Origin: Dimargaris cristalligena
Lineage: Eukaryota > Kickxellomycota > Dimargaritomycetes > Dimargaritales > Dimargaritaceae
Reading direction: 5' to 3'
DNA length: 64,000 nt
NCBI GenBank assembly: GCA_027576995.1
Contig: JANBQC010000026.1
Span: 1 to 64,000 of the forward strand
This document shows positions 54,058 to 64,000 of this stretch, in pieces; positions within the stretch are counted from its first letter, which is position 1; every line of letters starts with the position of its first letter. A model generated the notes under the pieces. It was not told where the DNA came from, ran no database searches, and saw only the letters and a list, made by a program, of their open reading frames with translations. A program made the translations under genes and the position numbers.

Positions 54058-56058
54058 ATGTGGCCCAGCGCTCCTTCCTTCTTGTCTAGTTTAGGTCGAC
54101 AACAGCCACCCTCTCCCTCTCAGCTTCGCTATTCATCAATCCAAACGGGCCTAAGGGATGAGCCATTACTAGCGCTTCACTGCCAACTAAAAACCAACCA
54201 CGATATTCCCACACCCTTCATCATCCGAACCCCAGCGCTCCCCTCGTACATTTCGTGTACTTTTTACCATATTTTATATACGAACCCTAAAATTATGTTA
54301 CCATCCTTACGGACCACCCCTTTGCACCTATTACATTTATATCCTCGTATTTCTGGGCGTTATAACTCTATATTTAATACATCATAATCACACTTAGTCC
54401 GGGCCAATAATTGGCTGAGTGCCAATGTTGTATTAATGGATTCCGCCGAGGCGAGTGATGCGCACTCGAGTCAGTACGCATACCGGCCCCATCTTACTGG
54501 CGGATGTATAATTACCGCGGATAACTGCAGACTGCATCAATAATTGTCCGTATGTCAGCTGGACGTGGTTGTATTTCTGTATAGCGACAGGGGGCTGTCG
54601 AATGTTAAATGCAGTGTAAATGGGTCAGTTTTTAAGTCGCTGATTCCAATAGGCTTACCACATTGCCTCTACCCAGCTAGAGCCCATCATGCCTATTGGA
54701 TTACCTACCACCCACCCTTCCCACTACCCAACCAGTCGCATTCGCTGTCCGAGTGGTTTTCCCAGCTTGTATAGATTTCCCTAAAATCAGTTTGTGAGCT
54801 ATCCAATCGACCTGCACCGTGCTTACGCCAGGGTCTACGTCAACCGGATTGCCTCCAAGTGTTTGCTGGTTGAAGCGCCGATACGGAGGGCTCTAAAGGT
54901 GAAATCAGCCTAAAGAAGCTGTACGCCAGCATGCGAATATGGGTACTTCAATAGCTTTCCTCAAGCACAAGGATGGCGGACTCGACAATTCAGCAATCTA
55001 ATCTGTACCATGCGGCTATTTATTGAAGGGGCATATTATACATTTCTATACGACATATTCACGGGTTTAGCCATCGAGTGAATCAAGGAATCGCCATTAA
55101 TTTATTTGTAATGAGGGGGGAGGAGTGCCTTGGGCCAACTATTTGTCCGGCCCTTCTTAAGCCCCGTAGAGTCGCCAGGCAAGCCTAGACGAAATAATCA
55201 CCCCTGGATCGGCTATTCACTTTTGACTTGGCTCCACAGATGATAAGCCCGTCCAAGTCCAGTTGAAATGGTGGATGATGTGCCGGCTGTCTACCCGTTT
55301 TCTCACGAAACCTACGGGGGTGCCGCATAGGGGAGCTACGAAAAACGGATGAACCTTAAGCATGGGCTGAGGCAATGCCGGAATAGTATAGTTTCGCCCG
55401 CGGGTTACGGGACTTTGGCCTGCCTCGCCGACCAAAAGGCCGTGTAAACCAACCAGATGTGGCTTGGATTTACCTGAACATTCGAATTAGACTCCGCAGC
55501 CACTTCCTGGCAATACCCGTTCTTCAGGAATAGTTTTGCCTAGCCAGCCCGAGTGCAAATCGGACCATTGGCCAATCCCCGGGTAAAGAGGCCCGTGCAG
55601 TGGGGCGGAAGCAATGCCCCTTGGTATGTGGAGTAGCACACTGTTCCATCAGCCTGTGCCTGACTGCTCCCCGATTACCCCAAATGGACAACGAGTGTGT
55701 GAAATGGTGCGACTAGATCCTCGCCAATATCTCTAGGTAGTCCACCCAATGGATTATTCAATAGTGGATTGGTTTGGTATGTCAGGTAGATCTTGCGCGG
55801 CCCTCTGTGCATTTGAATTGGACGGAGAGAGGGTCCAATTAAATTATATGCCTGGGTTGTCACCCAAAGTAATTCTATTCTGACACTTCCCGCTTCTATT
55901 ATTTTGAAGCAGCGATTCAAATTGGTATTTATATCCCTCCCAGGGACTTCTGCCTCGTTTGACTCAGTCCCCCCTATATACAATCTAACCCATTTTCCTG
56001 GTTCCTACTGACCTTTTAATCCTCCCCCTCACTCAATATATCAACGAACCCTTGTAGT
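54058..56058. other. Intergenic region upstream of the I9-like gene
   Basis: About 2 kb with no supported gene. Several 60-110-codon frames exist on both strands without recognisable features. The right end contains the TATATA element at 55975-55980 and CTAACCC near 55985. Confidence 0.5.
55975..55980 (+). promoter_or_regulatory. TATA-like element of the secreted I9-like gene
   Basis: TATATA lies about 80 nt upstream of the ATG at 56059, followed within ten bases by CTAACCC. Confidence 0.4.
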
Positions 56059-56697
56059 ATGAAGATTACATTTGCTTTACTAGTTACCTTGGCGGCTGCC
56101 TGGGCCCATCCTGAGCTCTATCATCACAACACCTTCCCGGGCTTCCGCCGGTTGGATTACTGCCCGGCCGAGTGCACCACGACCATTGTGCAAACCACGA
56201 CGGAGACTGCACCCCCGACGACCGTAACTGATACGGCATTCGTTACCACGACCCAGACCCAGACCCAGACCCAAACCCAGACCAAAACCACCTCCGTCAC
56301 CGTCACCAAGACCAAGACTTCTTCGGTCACTGTGTTTATCCCCATAACTACCACTGTGACTTGGGCGGGCGAAACCGACGTCGACACTGCCACCGATGTC
56401 CCGACTAGTTCCACCACCACAACCGCCCCCGCACCGGGGCCTACCTTTGCTGACGGCAACCACCAAATCTACGTGGTCATATTCCAAGGGGGGTTCAGCA
56501 CCACCCAAGGCCAAACCTCCCGGGCCAACTTCTTCGATACCATCACCTCCTGGGGTCTTCCGTACGAGATCACGGCCAACTACACGGCTCTGACCAACGG
56601 GGTGGCCATTGATTTCCTCAACGATTATTATGGACAAGCCTCCCGCATTCCCGGGGTAGCCAGCATGGCCCCCAACCAGGTCAGCGGCAGTCTGTGA
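56059..56697 (+). CDS. Secreted Thr-rich protein with an I9-type inhibitor domain
   Basis: A 212-residue single-exon protein. MKITFALLVTLAAAWA is a clear signal peptide, with likely cleavage before HPELY. Two cysteines follow (CPAECTT). Residues about 38-130 are Thr-rich, with a short TQTQTQTQTQ run and repeated TKT/VTV units, suited to heavy O-glycosylation and typical of a fungal wall-anchored or stalk region. Residues about 135-210 look like the subtilisin-propeptide / inhibitor I9 fold: YVVIFQGG as first strand, then a helix through NFFDTITSWG, YEITANYTALTNGVAIDFLN, and a C-terminal RIPGVASMAPNQ matching the family's 'pGV..v.pn' end. No protease domain follows, so this may be a free-standing inhibitor or chaperone for a subtilisin-like protease. 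The I9 assignment is by pattern and moderately sure. Confidence 0.75.
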   Translation: MKITFALLVTLAAAWAHPELYHHNTFPGFRRLDYCPAECTTTIVQTTTETAPPTTVTDTAFVTTTQTQTQTQTQTKTTSVTVTKTKTSSVTVFIPITTTVTWAGETDVDTATDVPTSSTTTTAPAPGPTFADGNHQIYVVIFQGGFSTTQGQTSRANFFDTITSWGLPYEITANYTALTNGVAIDFLNDYYGQASRIPGVASMAPNQVSGSL

Positions 56698-57341
56698 GCG
56701 GAACGGGGCACAGCGATGCTAGCCCCGATCAATTGAATTTGAATTTGAATTATAATTTGATATTGGTATTCTGAATAAATGACGGATTAATTACACCCTG
56801 AACCCCTAGATTCGTTTTTGAAGGGAACTGCTATATTGGATATGGGTGGGTCCGAGTGGATGGCACTGTTGGGGCAAATCAGCCTGGGACGAGGTTGGGC
56901 TACCGCCTCGCCCGGGGCCTGCCTGGATTCCAAGCCCCTCGACCTAGGGTTAGAGCAGGAGCAGTCCCAGGCCGAACAGCCGGTTAAATAGTTTAGCAGT
57001 TATATGGTTAAATAGTTGTAAGGCTAATAAAGCCGCCATTTCCTACTGGCTTGGTGGACAAAGGCCTCTCTCCTCCTTTCCCCACACACGCATACATCCA
57101 CGCCCCGCTTTTCCACCAGCCATCTGCTTAACTTTAGGCGAAGGAAAAACCCTTCGCATTCCGCCTTGGTCATCTGTACACCCTTGTCCAACTCGCTCTG
57201 TCTCTATTCCCCATTCCTTCTCTCTTTTAAAAATACCCTCGACGCTCCTGTCTCCTAGGCTTATTTGCTCCATCTCGCCTTGGCTTATCCCCTGGTCCGT
57301 GTCGCGGCGGCTCTGCATTCCCTCCACTCCTTCACTCCGCG
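56698..57341. other. Spacer between the I9-like and Ste11 genes
   Basis: About 640 bp. It has an AATAAA signal (56774-56779) for the I9-like gene, then the presumed Ste11 promoter and a pyrimidine-rich leader before 57342. Confidence 0.5.
56774..56779 (+). terminator. AATAAA poly(A) signal of the I9-like gene
   Basis: AATAAA lies about 77 nt after the stop codon at 56697. Confidence 0.45.
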
Positions 57342-60158
57342 ATGGCGTCCTCGCCCCTCAAACACAGCTACTCCTTTACCTCCAGCCCCTCCCCGTCGTC
57401 ACCCGACTTTCAGGCCAAGCACTCTTTGGCCGACGTACTGCGCTGGGACGAGGCCCAGGTGGCCCACTGGCTACAGGAGTGCAATCTCGGCCAGTACGAG
57501 CAGCTCTTCGTTGATAACAACATAACGGGAAATATCCTGTTTGAGCTGGACTACAAACTACTGCGCCAGCTTAACATCACCACCGTGGGCGAGCGCATCC
57601 GCCTGTCGGTCGCCATCAAAAAATTCCAGCGCCAGTGCTTGGCCTACCGGGAACCCATCGCCCAGGTCCCTGCCCCCCTTCCGCCAACCGGGGGCTCCGC
57701 CAGCTCCCTGCCGTTGCCCGCCTCCGGTTCGCCCGGGCCCACTTCCCCGCGGTTCCCCCCTACCGCCCTGTACCAGCCTGACTCGGCCCCACCCCAGCCG
57801 CACCACCACCATTCCACCCCGGTTTCCCCGCGCTCCGTCCACACCCTCGACCCGCACCCGCTCTCCAACCCGTCCTTCGTGGGTTCGCCGCGTCTTGGTC
57901 CCCAACCCCCGCCCACCCTTTCCGCTTCCAGCTCCTTCCACTACGGGCAGTCGCCTGTGTCCACGCCTCACTCCCCCGCCCCCTTGTCCACCACCGCCCC
58001 CTTCACTTCCAAACGCCGCCCCCGCCCCACCTCCTCCCACTTCTCCGTCCGCTCCGAGAGATCTCCCGAGAGTATTTACCGCTTGAACGAAAACATTCAG
58101 ACCGCCTTATTGGGTTCGCCCACCGTCCCCGTCCCGCCCACCCCCAAGCCCCACCATCCACGCCGCGTTCCCCGGTCCAAAGGGGGCGGTCCTCCCGAAG
58201 CTTCCGACACCACCCTCGACAGCCTGCGTACTCAGCTGTCGGAGTTTTTCGGCACCACCAGCGGCAGCGACATTACCCACCTTGCCGATTCCCTTTCCCT
58301 CCGCAAACAACAAAACGGCGCCCGGCGCTGTGTGCGAGTCATGGGGGGTTCGAACGAGACCCGGCTGGTCGATGTCACCGATGCCCCCGATGGCCGTACC
58401 ATTCTCAACCGTATTCTCAACAGTTTCCAGATCTTCACCGATACAGATCGCTACAGCCTCTTCAGCGTCTCCGGCGTCGAAGGCTCCGCCAAGAGCCTTT
58501 CCGATGAAGAGCTCTTTGTGCTATGCTCCAGCTCCCAGCGCCTGGAAAAGGAAAAACTTATCCTGCGCATGAAACACCTACCCTACAACAACAACGACAT
58601 GCGCCGCCGCCGGGATCTCAATGAAACCATCCGAATCCTAGAGCAGATCCCCGTCGACCGCTCCGCCCCCATCACCGCCGAGGCCACCTCCCCTGGCCCC
58701 TATCCCCCCGAGCGAACCCCTAAACTCAGCAACCAGTCCCAAAAGAAGGTCGCCAATTTCTTTGGCGAGCGTCCCCCCTCCGAACTCATCTCATCCAACC
58801 TGGCCCAGTATTTCCCCGGCAACGAGGAAAAGGCCCGGTTTTCCATGTTTCGCGCCTCCACCATCCAAGACAAGCGCAAGAGCCGGGGCTTCCCCAGTTT
58901 CCTGCCCTCGACGGGCCCCGCCGCCCTGCTCCGGGCCAAAGGGTCGACCCCGTCCATGGTGGCCCTACCCCCACACCCCCCCTTACCGCTCCCCAACGGC
59001 GGGCCGCCCTCCCGCACCATGCATCCCAACCGGCACTCCCGGTCCATTTCCCCGCCGAAACCCGCCTCCTCATCCCTCACTGATTTACCCACCACCTGGG
59101 GCCCCGCCGACCACTCCATCGACACGGCTTCCCCCCGTCCCAGCACCCCGGAACCCCTTAAACGTAGTAGCTTGGGTCCCCAGCGCCCCCCCTCCCATAC
59201 GCTGTCCGACCCGGCCCCCCCGCCCGCCAATCTGGAGGACCACGATGACGATACCGGTGGTAACAGCACCGTAGAGCCCGATGCCCCTTGCTTGAGTGGC
59301 GACGATGAGCCGGTTGAGCCGGAATCTTTCGAGGCCCCCTCAAAGTGGATCCAGGGGGCCCTGATTGGCATGGGCTCCTTTGGGAACGTGTATCTGGGGC
59401 TCAATGCCCTCAGCGGAGAGCTCATGGCTGTCAAACAAGTTGATATCCCCCAGGAGAACTCCCCGAGCGAGGCCCGCAAGAAACTCATGCTGGACGCCCT
59501 GCAGTTTGAGATTAAGATCCTGCAGGACCTGCGTCACTCCCATATTGTGCGATACCTCGGGTCGCAGATGGACGACCAGCACCTGAACATTTTTCTCGAA
59601 TACGTCCCCGGGGGGTCGGTGGCCGCTATGCTGGCCAACTACGGGCCCCTCCAGGAGACCCTGGTCCGATCGTTTGTGCGGCAGATCCTTAAAGGGCTCC
59701 TGTACCTGCATGAGCGGGAAATTATCCACCGGGACATTAAGGGGGGCAATATCCTAGTGGATATTAAGGGGGGTATTAAAATCTCTGATTTTGGCATCTC
59801 CAAGAAGATTGAGAATGAGGAGGATCGCCTATCCATCATGTCCAACCGGGCGTCGCTCAAGGGGTCAGTGTTCTGGATGGCCCCCGAGGTGGTCAAAAAG
59901 ACCCACTATACCCGTAAAGCGGACATTTGGAGTTTAGGTTGCCTGGTCATCGAAATGCTCACCGGGGAACACCCCTTCCCCAACTTCACCGAAATGCAGG
60001 CCATGTTTAAGATCGGTTCCAATACCTCCCCCACAATCCCCCACGGAATCTCCGACGACGCCCACGACTTTTTAACGCAGACCCTCGCTCTGAACTTTCT
60101 GGAGCGACCCACTGCCGATGTTCTACTCAACCATCCTTTCATCCAAGAGGCCAAGTAA
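57342..60158 (+). CDS. STE11: MAP kinase kinase kinase Ste11/Byr2 type
   Basis: MEK kinase of the fungal mating, filamentation and osmosensing MAPK cascades. It phosphorylates a Ste7- or Pbs2-type MAPKK. The 938-residue frame is intronless. A SAM domain (about 29-100: VLRWDEAQVAHWLQECNLGQ and LLRQLNITTVGERIRLSVAI) would bind a Ste50-type adaptor. A long Ser/Pro-rich disordered stretch follows. A Ras-binding-like ubiquitin fold lies at about 326-412 (RCVRVMGGSNETRLVDVT, ILRMKHLP). The kinase domain (about 668-936) shows WIQGALIGMGSFGNVYLG, the lysine in MAVKQVDIP, IIHRDIKGGNILVD (about 795), DFGISKK (about 815), GSVFWMAPEVVKKTHYTRKA and the C-lobe SLGCLVIEMLTGEHPF. SAM, RBD, kinase is the diagnostic Ste11 order. 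Confidence 0.96.
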   Translation: MASSPLKHSYSFTSSPSPSSPDFQAKHSLADVLRWDEAQVAHWLQECNLGQYEQLFVDNNITGNILFELDYKLLRQLNITTVGERIRLSVAIKKFQRQCLAYREPIAQVPAPLPPTGGSASSLPLPASGSPGPTSPRFPPTALYQPDSAPPQPHHHHSTPVSPRSVHTLDPHPLSNPSFVGSPRLGPQPPPTLSASSSFHYGQSPVSTPHSPAPLSTTAPFTSKRRPRPTSSHFSVRSERSPESIYRLNENIQTALLGSPTVPVPPTPKPHHPRRVPRSKGGGPPEASDTTLDSLRTQLSEFFGTTSGSDITHLADSLSLRKQQNGARRCVRVMGGSNETRLVDVTDAPDGRTILNRILNSFQIFTDTDRYSLFSVSGVEGSAKSLSDEELFVLCSSSQRLEKEKLILRMKHLPYNNNDMRRRRDLNETIRILEQIPVDRSAPITAEATSPGPYPPERTPKLSNQSQKKVANFFGERPPSELISSNLAQYFPGNEEKARFSMFRASTIQDKRKSRGFPSFLPSTGPAALLRAKGSTPSMVALPPHPPLPLPNGGPPSRTMHPNRHSRSISPPKPASSSLTDLPTTWGPADHSIDTASPRPSTPEPLKRSSLGPQRPPSHTLSDPAPPPANLEDHDDDTGGNSTVEPDAPCLSGDDEPVEPESFEAPSKWIQGALIGMGSFGNVYLGLNALSGELMAVKQVDIPQENSPSEARKKLMLDALQFEIKILQDLRHSHIVRYLGSQMDDQHLNIFLEYVPGGSVAAMLANYGPLQETLVRSFVRQILKGLLYLHEREIIHRDIKGGNILVDIKGGIKISDFGISKKIENEEDRLSIMSNRASLKGSVFWMAPEVVKKTHYTRKADIWSLGCLVIEMLTGEHPFPNFTEMQAMFKIGSNTSPTIPHGISDDAHDFLTQTLALNFLERPTADVLLNHPFIQEAK

Positions 60159-60844
60159 TCTAGTCTCGTATTACCTGGCCCTACTCCCGGGAGCGGCACG
60201 GCCTCCGGCATTCTGCTTCTGTCTTTCATTGTATTTTTGAACCCCACCTTGCCTTTCTCGTAGATGTATCTAATCGGAATACGAGCAGTCCCATATCGCT
60301 GCCTTCACTTTAGACCCCGCCCGACTTATTGACGTGCATATTTTACGACCAGGCGTCTGTTTTTTTTGTTGTTGTTTTTTGAGCGGGGCGTCTGGTGGGC
60401 TACCAGCGTTTGCTGAGCCGATGACCTGCCATATCGCCCACTCCAGCAAACCCTCGACTGATCCCAAAACAAGACCCTGTTTCTCTCGCTATAAGCCAAC
60501 GCTGCTGCATAACGGACCTTGCGTACTACACATACAATTATTTATATTTACACGCCACCGCATAGTTCATGGATGGCCATCCCGATCCGTTTTTCTTTTA
60601 CATAATAATCATTTTTACCTCTCCTAATTCGCTCTATCCACTGGTCTCATTTAATTTTATATTCGTTGATTTGAAAACCTTTATGACTTTTTGGAATCTC
60701 CCTACCTCGCGTTAATTTACGGGTAATAAACGCCGGCATTCGGCTTGCTCCCCGACTCTCCACTAACCAGATCTTATAGGGCACGATACAAAGCCAATTA
60801 TACAGATGTAAATTAACGGCGGTGGACTAGGGAGCCAGGGTAAA
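60159..60844. other. Convergent spacer between Ste11 and RKI1
   Basis: About 690 bp of 3' region shared by two convergent genes. No gene and no clear poly(A) signal close to either stop were seen. Confidence 0.45.
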
Positions 60845-62180
60845 TCAACGAGACACCACGGTGCCATCGGCTTTTCCAAAGTAGGCCTTAGCGGCCATTC
60901 CGCAGAACAGACCCACCTCTACTACACCGGGGATTCGGATCAATTGGTCAAAGAGTTGGCCGGGGGCGTAAATCAGTCCAAAGTGGGCGTCCAGGACAAA
61001 ATTGCCATTATCGGTAATCACGGGACCAGCCTTGCGCAGGGCCATTCGCAAGGTCACGGTAGGGGCGTTTTGCTCGAATACCGCCGTCGTGGAGGTGGGG
61101 CGCAGGGTAGCAATCTGGGCCATGACGGTATTGTAAGCAAACGGGATTACTTCGATGGGCACGCCTTTAGTCCACTGGTTAGTACGGTAGGGGTAACGTA
61201 AAACAAAGGATGGGCAAGGAAAGACCATCCGGTTGGTTGGTGAATGGACATTAGTACCTCAAATGAAGATTATAGCGCTCTACAGATTGTTGGGGGCTAA
61301 GTGACAACGGGCTGCATAGGGTAATAACTAAGTAAGTTAAGTAAGCCAGGCAAGTGTAGATGTGCATCCCAAATAAATCCATCAGGCAGTGGAGGGGTCG
61401 GCGGGGAGCGCAATTAGGAGAACACGACTTACCTGTTGTCCGAGATGGGTAGAGTCCTTTCGGTGATCTGTTAACGATCAAGGTACAATTAGGTTTAGAG
61501 CGAGAAGCATCCGTAGTATCAGTGGATAACTCTAGAAAAAACGGAATTGTACCCAAATCAATGAGAAGGGAGCGGCAGTCAGGGTAGGGCTGCTGGACCC
61601 ACCACCGGTAGTCGTCGCCCTTGGGTTGCGGAAGGGCTGGCGCAGGTCCAGGATGACATAAATGCGGACTTACCGGCCACGATAACGAAGACTTTAGAAG
61701 CAGCGGCGACCACCTTCTCGCGCAGTTGGGCAGCGCCCCCGCCCTTGATGACATTGAGCTGGGCGTCCACTTCATCCGCACCGTCAATAGTCACGTCGAC
61801 TTGGGGGAATCTGGATAAGGGACAGCCGGTGAGAGAGCAATAGGAGGTGAACACGGCTTGATCCAGTGAAAAGTAATTTAACCCAATGAAAAAGGAAAAA
61901 TAAAAAATAGGTTTTCAATTGACAGGCCGACTTACTCGTCAAGGTCGCCGACCCGAAAGCCGGCTTCGATGAGCAGTTGACGACTCTGGAAACTAGTGGG
62001 TATGCACACTAGGTCCGGGTGAAGCTGGGCACGCTGTTCAGCGAGACGGTGAATGGCGTAGACGATGGTAGAGCCGCTGCCGACCCCGAGCACACGCACC
62101 TGGGGATTGACGTAGTGGTCGACGGCCTGGTAGGCGGCCAGTTGCTTGGCGGTTTCAATAAGATCGGCGGAGGACGACAT
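60845..62180 (-). CDS. RKI1: Ribose-5-phosphate isomerase A (Rki1/RpiA)
   Basis: Interconverts ribose 5-phosphate and ribulose 5-phosphate in the non-oxidative pentose-phosphate pathway, normally in the cytosol. Four exons join in phase: 62180-61936, 61810-61674, 61467-61433 and 61174-60845, giving 248 residues (yeast 258). Landmarks: [28 protein letters not shown], the catalytic [12 protein letters not shown] and [33 protein letters not shown] (across the 35-nt exon 3), [18 protein letters not shown] and [19 protein letters not shown]. The start at 62180 ([13 protein letters not shown]) fits the family's N-terminus. An in-frame ATG at 62327 would add 49 residues rich in Arg, Leu, Ser and His, which could act as a mitochondrial presequence. 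Confidence 0.93.
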
Positions 62181-62648
62181 GGGGGCGGTTAGGGTCAGAG
62201 AGTAGATTAAACGGGGTAGGTCCAGTGGGTGGAAGCGGCTAAAAGCAAGTGAATGAAGTAAGAAAGCAGCGGGGCGCGGGGAGTGACGGTGTAGCAGGGA
62301 GGACTTGAGCCAAAGGCAGCGAAGCATGTCGCCCAGTATAGAGTATAACTTGACCGGACTGTTAGAATAGGCGGCGGCTTGGGTATGGTTTAAATGCGGC
62401 GGTCAGAGGGTTAAGGCCAGTCAATAGTAATATACTAGTCACCGCCGTCACTGGACAAATGGAATGGCCTGGAGCCAGTGCTGCCGCTCTGCCCCAGCAA
62501 GAAGGGTAGAGAGCCTCTCATACTTAGTTGGAAATGTGGATTGGCCCCGTTGAATGTGCTATTCTTGTTAATGATTCGTTGCTTTCGCTCCATCTCGACT
62601 CTTTCACCCCCTCCTTTACTACCCACACCACCCCCCGTTATTTCTATC
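62181..62648. other. Divergent promoter of RKI1 and PAF1
   Basis: Divergent region of 320-470 bp, depending on the RKI1 start. It carries CAGAGGGTTAAGG (62404-62416), a one-base variant of the telomere-like motif seen elsewhere. Confidence 0.45.
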
Positions 62649-64000
62649 ATGCCGCCTAAACGGTACGCGATATTGACACCTGCCAACACGTATATACCGG
62701 TCCCAATCCTCCCTAATGGAGCCACCCGGCTACTTCGAAGGAGCCTTGCCTAACCATCACTAACCTTAACCTTCCGCATGCATCCCACCTCCTTAGAAAA
62801 CCCGGTGTCGAGTTCCTCTGTAAAACGCGTTATCTCAATCCCCTGCCCGACCTGCCCTTTCCCCCCAAGCTTCTGGCAATCGACACCAGCGAGTACCATG
62901 CCGAACTCACGCGCTACCAAACCACCACCCTCGCCCAGCAACTGCCATTCCCACTCTACGCCGATAGTGATTTGGGCATGCCCCTCGACCTGATTCTCCT
63001 TGGTGCCTTCGATTCCAAGCAGTCCCCCACTGGTAGGTGCCTAGCCCAACCCCAGGGATTTAGCACTGCTTTATTCAATCGAGATGCACCTCCACCCCTA
63101 CCCTATCGCCACTAACCCCCCACGCACTATCTTATCACCTTGCTACACGGCTCTTTTCCTCCACCTCAGCATATGAAGTCGACCCAGCCGATAGACTTTT
63201 ACTAACCTCGCCGCCCCCGGAGGGCCAGAACCTCCGGAACCGCACCGCCGCCGTCACCTGGCTGCGTCGCACCGAATATATTTCCGCCGAAATCACCCGC
63301 TCTACCTCCCGCACCGCCCAGCCCTCTCGTTCCCGGGCCCCCATCTCCGATCGAGCCGCCCCGGCCTTTGACCATTCGCGTGGTAGCCAAATCAGCTCTG
63401 TCCAACGGTCCTTTGATGCCGTGGCTGCCCAGGAGAAAGATGACCTAGCCACCTGGGTCCATCCTTCGAAGCCCAACGTTCATGCCGTGGCGAGCCTGCC
63501 CGTACTACCCAACACTGAAGCCTGGGGCCAGACCTATTCCTACTGCATTTTCGACACATTCCCGACCCTCGGCGACTCCGCGGAGGTAAACGCCCCTTCT
63601 CTTTTTGCCGTACACTACCCTAACCACTCGCGCGACCCCTGCCTTGGGCTTCGCAATTCCATCTGGGGACCGTCTTTCTTCAAACTAACCTGACCCGCCT
63701 TGGGCTTATATGTGTATATCCCCATATTCTACTTACCAGCCCACTAAACAGGTGGAAGCCGCCCTTCTCCGACCGGTAGCCAGCTCCTTGGTCGAGCAGG
63801 GCCACTATATTTCAGTATATACTCCTGACGCCGCCAGCTCTGCCATACTACAAAAACGGCGCCGCTTGGCCAACCCATCGGCTCTCAAGGATAATGAGGT
63901 AAATTACCCGTACTGTACAGCCTTGATCTACAGTATATACCTTTTTTATTATGCCCATCCTTCTCTATAGCACACCATTCTTTTCCTGGAACCAGGCTCA
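62649..64000 (+). CDS. PAF1: PAF1, subunit of the Paf1 transcription elongation complex (3'-truncated by window)
   Basis: Core subunit of the RNA polymerase II-associated Paf1 complex, which couples elongation to histone H2B ubiquitylation and H3K4 methylation. Visible exons: 62649-62662 (14 nt, MPPKR), 62797-63032, 63170-63585, 63752-63898, and probably one starting at 63996 after ACCAG; all phases agree. The first exon joins to give MPPKRKPGVEFLCKTRYLNP, the family's basic start. LPDLPFPPKLLAI, YQTTTLAQQ, DSDLGMPLDLILLGAFD and VDPADRLLL align with human PAF1 positions. AVTWLRRTEYISAEITRS is the strongest PAF1 signature (human VPWMRKTEYISTEFNRY). A later exon begins VEAALLRPVASSL. The C-terminus, including any acidic tail, lies beyond the window edge. 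Confidence 0.93.

Noticed and set aside
55675..55983. A 102-codon minus-strand frame in front of the I9-like gene
   Set aside because: It covers the presumed promoter, including the TATA element, and has no recognisable feature.

Overview
This window is a nuclear segment of a fungus. Most genes are split by short spliceosomal introns (about 70-230 nt, GTAAGT-type donors). I assembled each split gene by hand from splice sites and reading phase; in every clear case the exon lengths add up to a whole number of codons. The gene set mixes typical fungal genes (O-acetylhomoserine sulfhydrylase, a Nha1-type Na+/H+ antiporter, a Ste11 MAPKKK with SAM domain, Srv2/CAP, a Thr-rich secreted protein) with genes in a form that looks animal-like: a 2033-residue CENP-E-type kinesin and a five-TOG XMAP215. 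That mix suggests an early-diverging, non-Dikarya fungus. I suspect a zoopagomycotan or similar lineage, but this placement is inference. No tRNA, rRNA, CRISPR array or intact transposon was seen.

Layout. 1-6.7 kb: an AT-richer, gene-poor stretch with two decayed secreted-protein genes, each broken by one in-frame TAA. 6.8-13 kb (minus strand): MET17-like enzyme, then the seven-exon NHA1-like antiporter. 13-16 kb: intergenic, with a 184-bp ACT repeat. 16-20 kb (minus strand): PPP4R2-like phosphatase subunit and a small protein with an Rsa3-like C-terminus. 20.7-39.9 kb (plus strand): TBL1/Sif2-like WD40 protein, Ski2 helicase, CENP-E-like kinesin, CAP/Srv2. 41.3-45.6 kb (minus strand): a large PPR protein, probably mitochondrial. 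47.2-54.1 kb (plus strand): XMAP215. 56.1-60.2 kb (plus strand): secreted I9-like protein and Ste11. 60.8-62.2 kb (minus strand): ribose-5-phosphate isomerase. 62.6 kb to the right edge (plus strand): PAF1, truncated by the window.

There is no operon or obvious pathway cluster. Two microtubule regulators (CENP-E-like kinesin and XMAP215) lie 10 kb apart. Three genes act on RNA or transcription (Ski2, PAF1, TBL1), and two belong to Ras/MAPK or actin signalling (Ste11, CAP). The most interesting observations are a kinesin that ends in a CaaX-like CKQQ and carries an RRQTW Aurora-type site, both as in animal CENP-E; a full five-TOG array in a fungus; a secreted single-domain I9-like protein; and an identical 15-bp telomere-like motif at two distant promoters.
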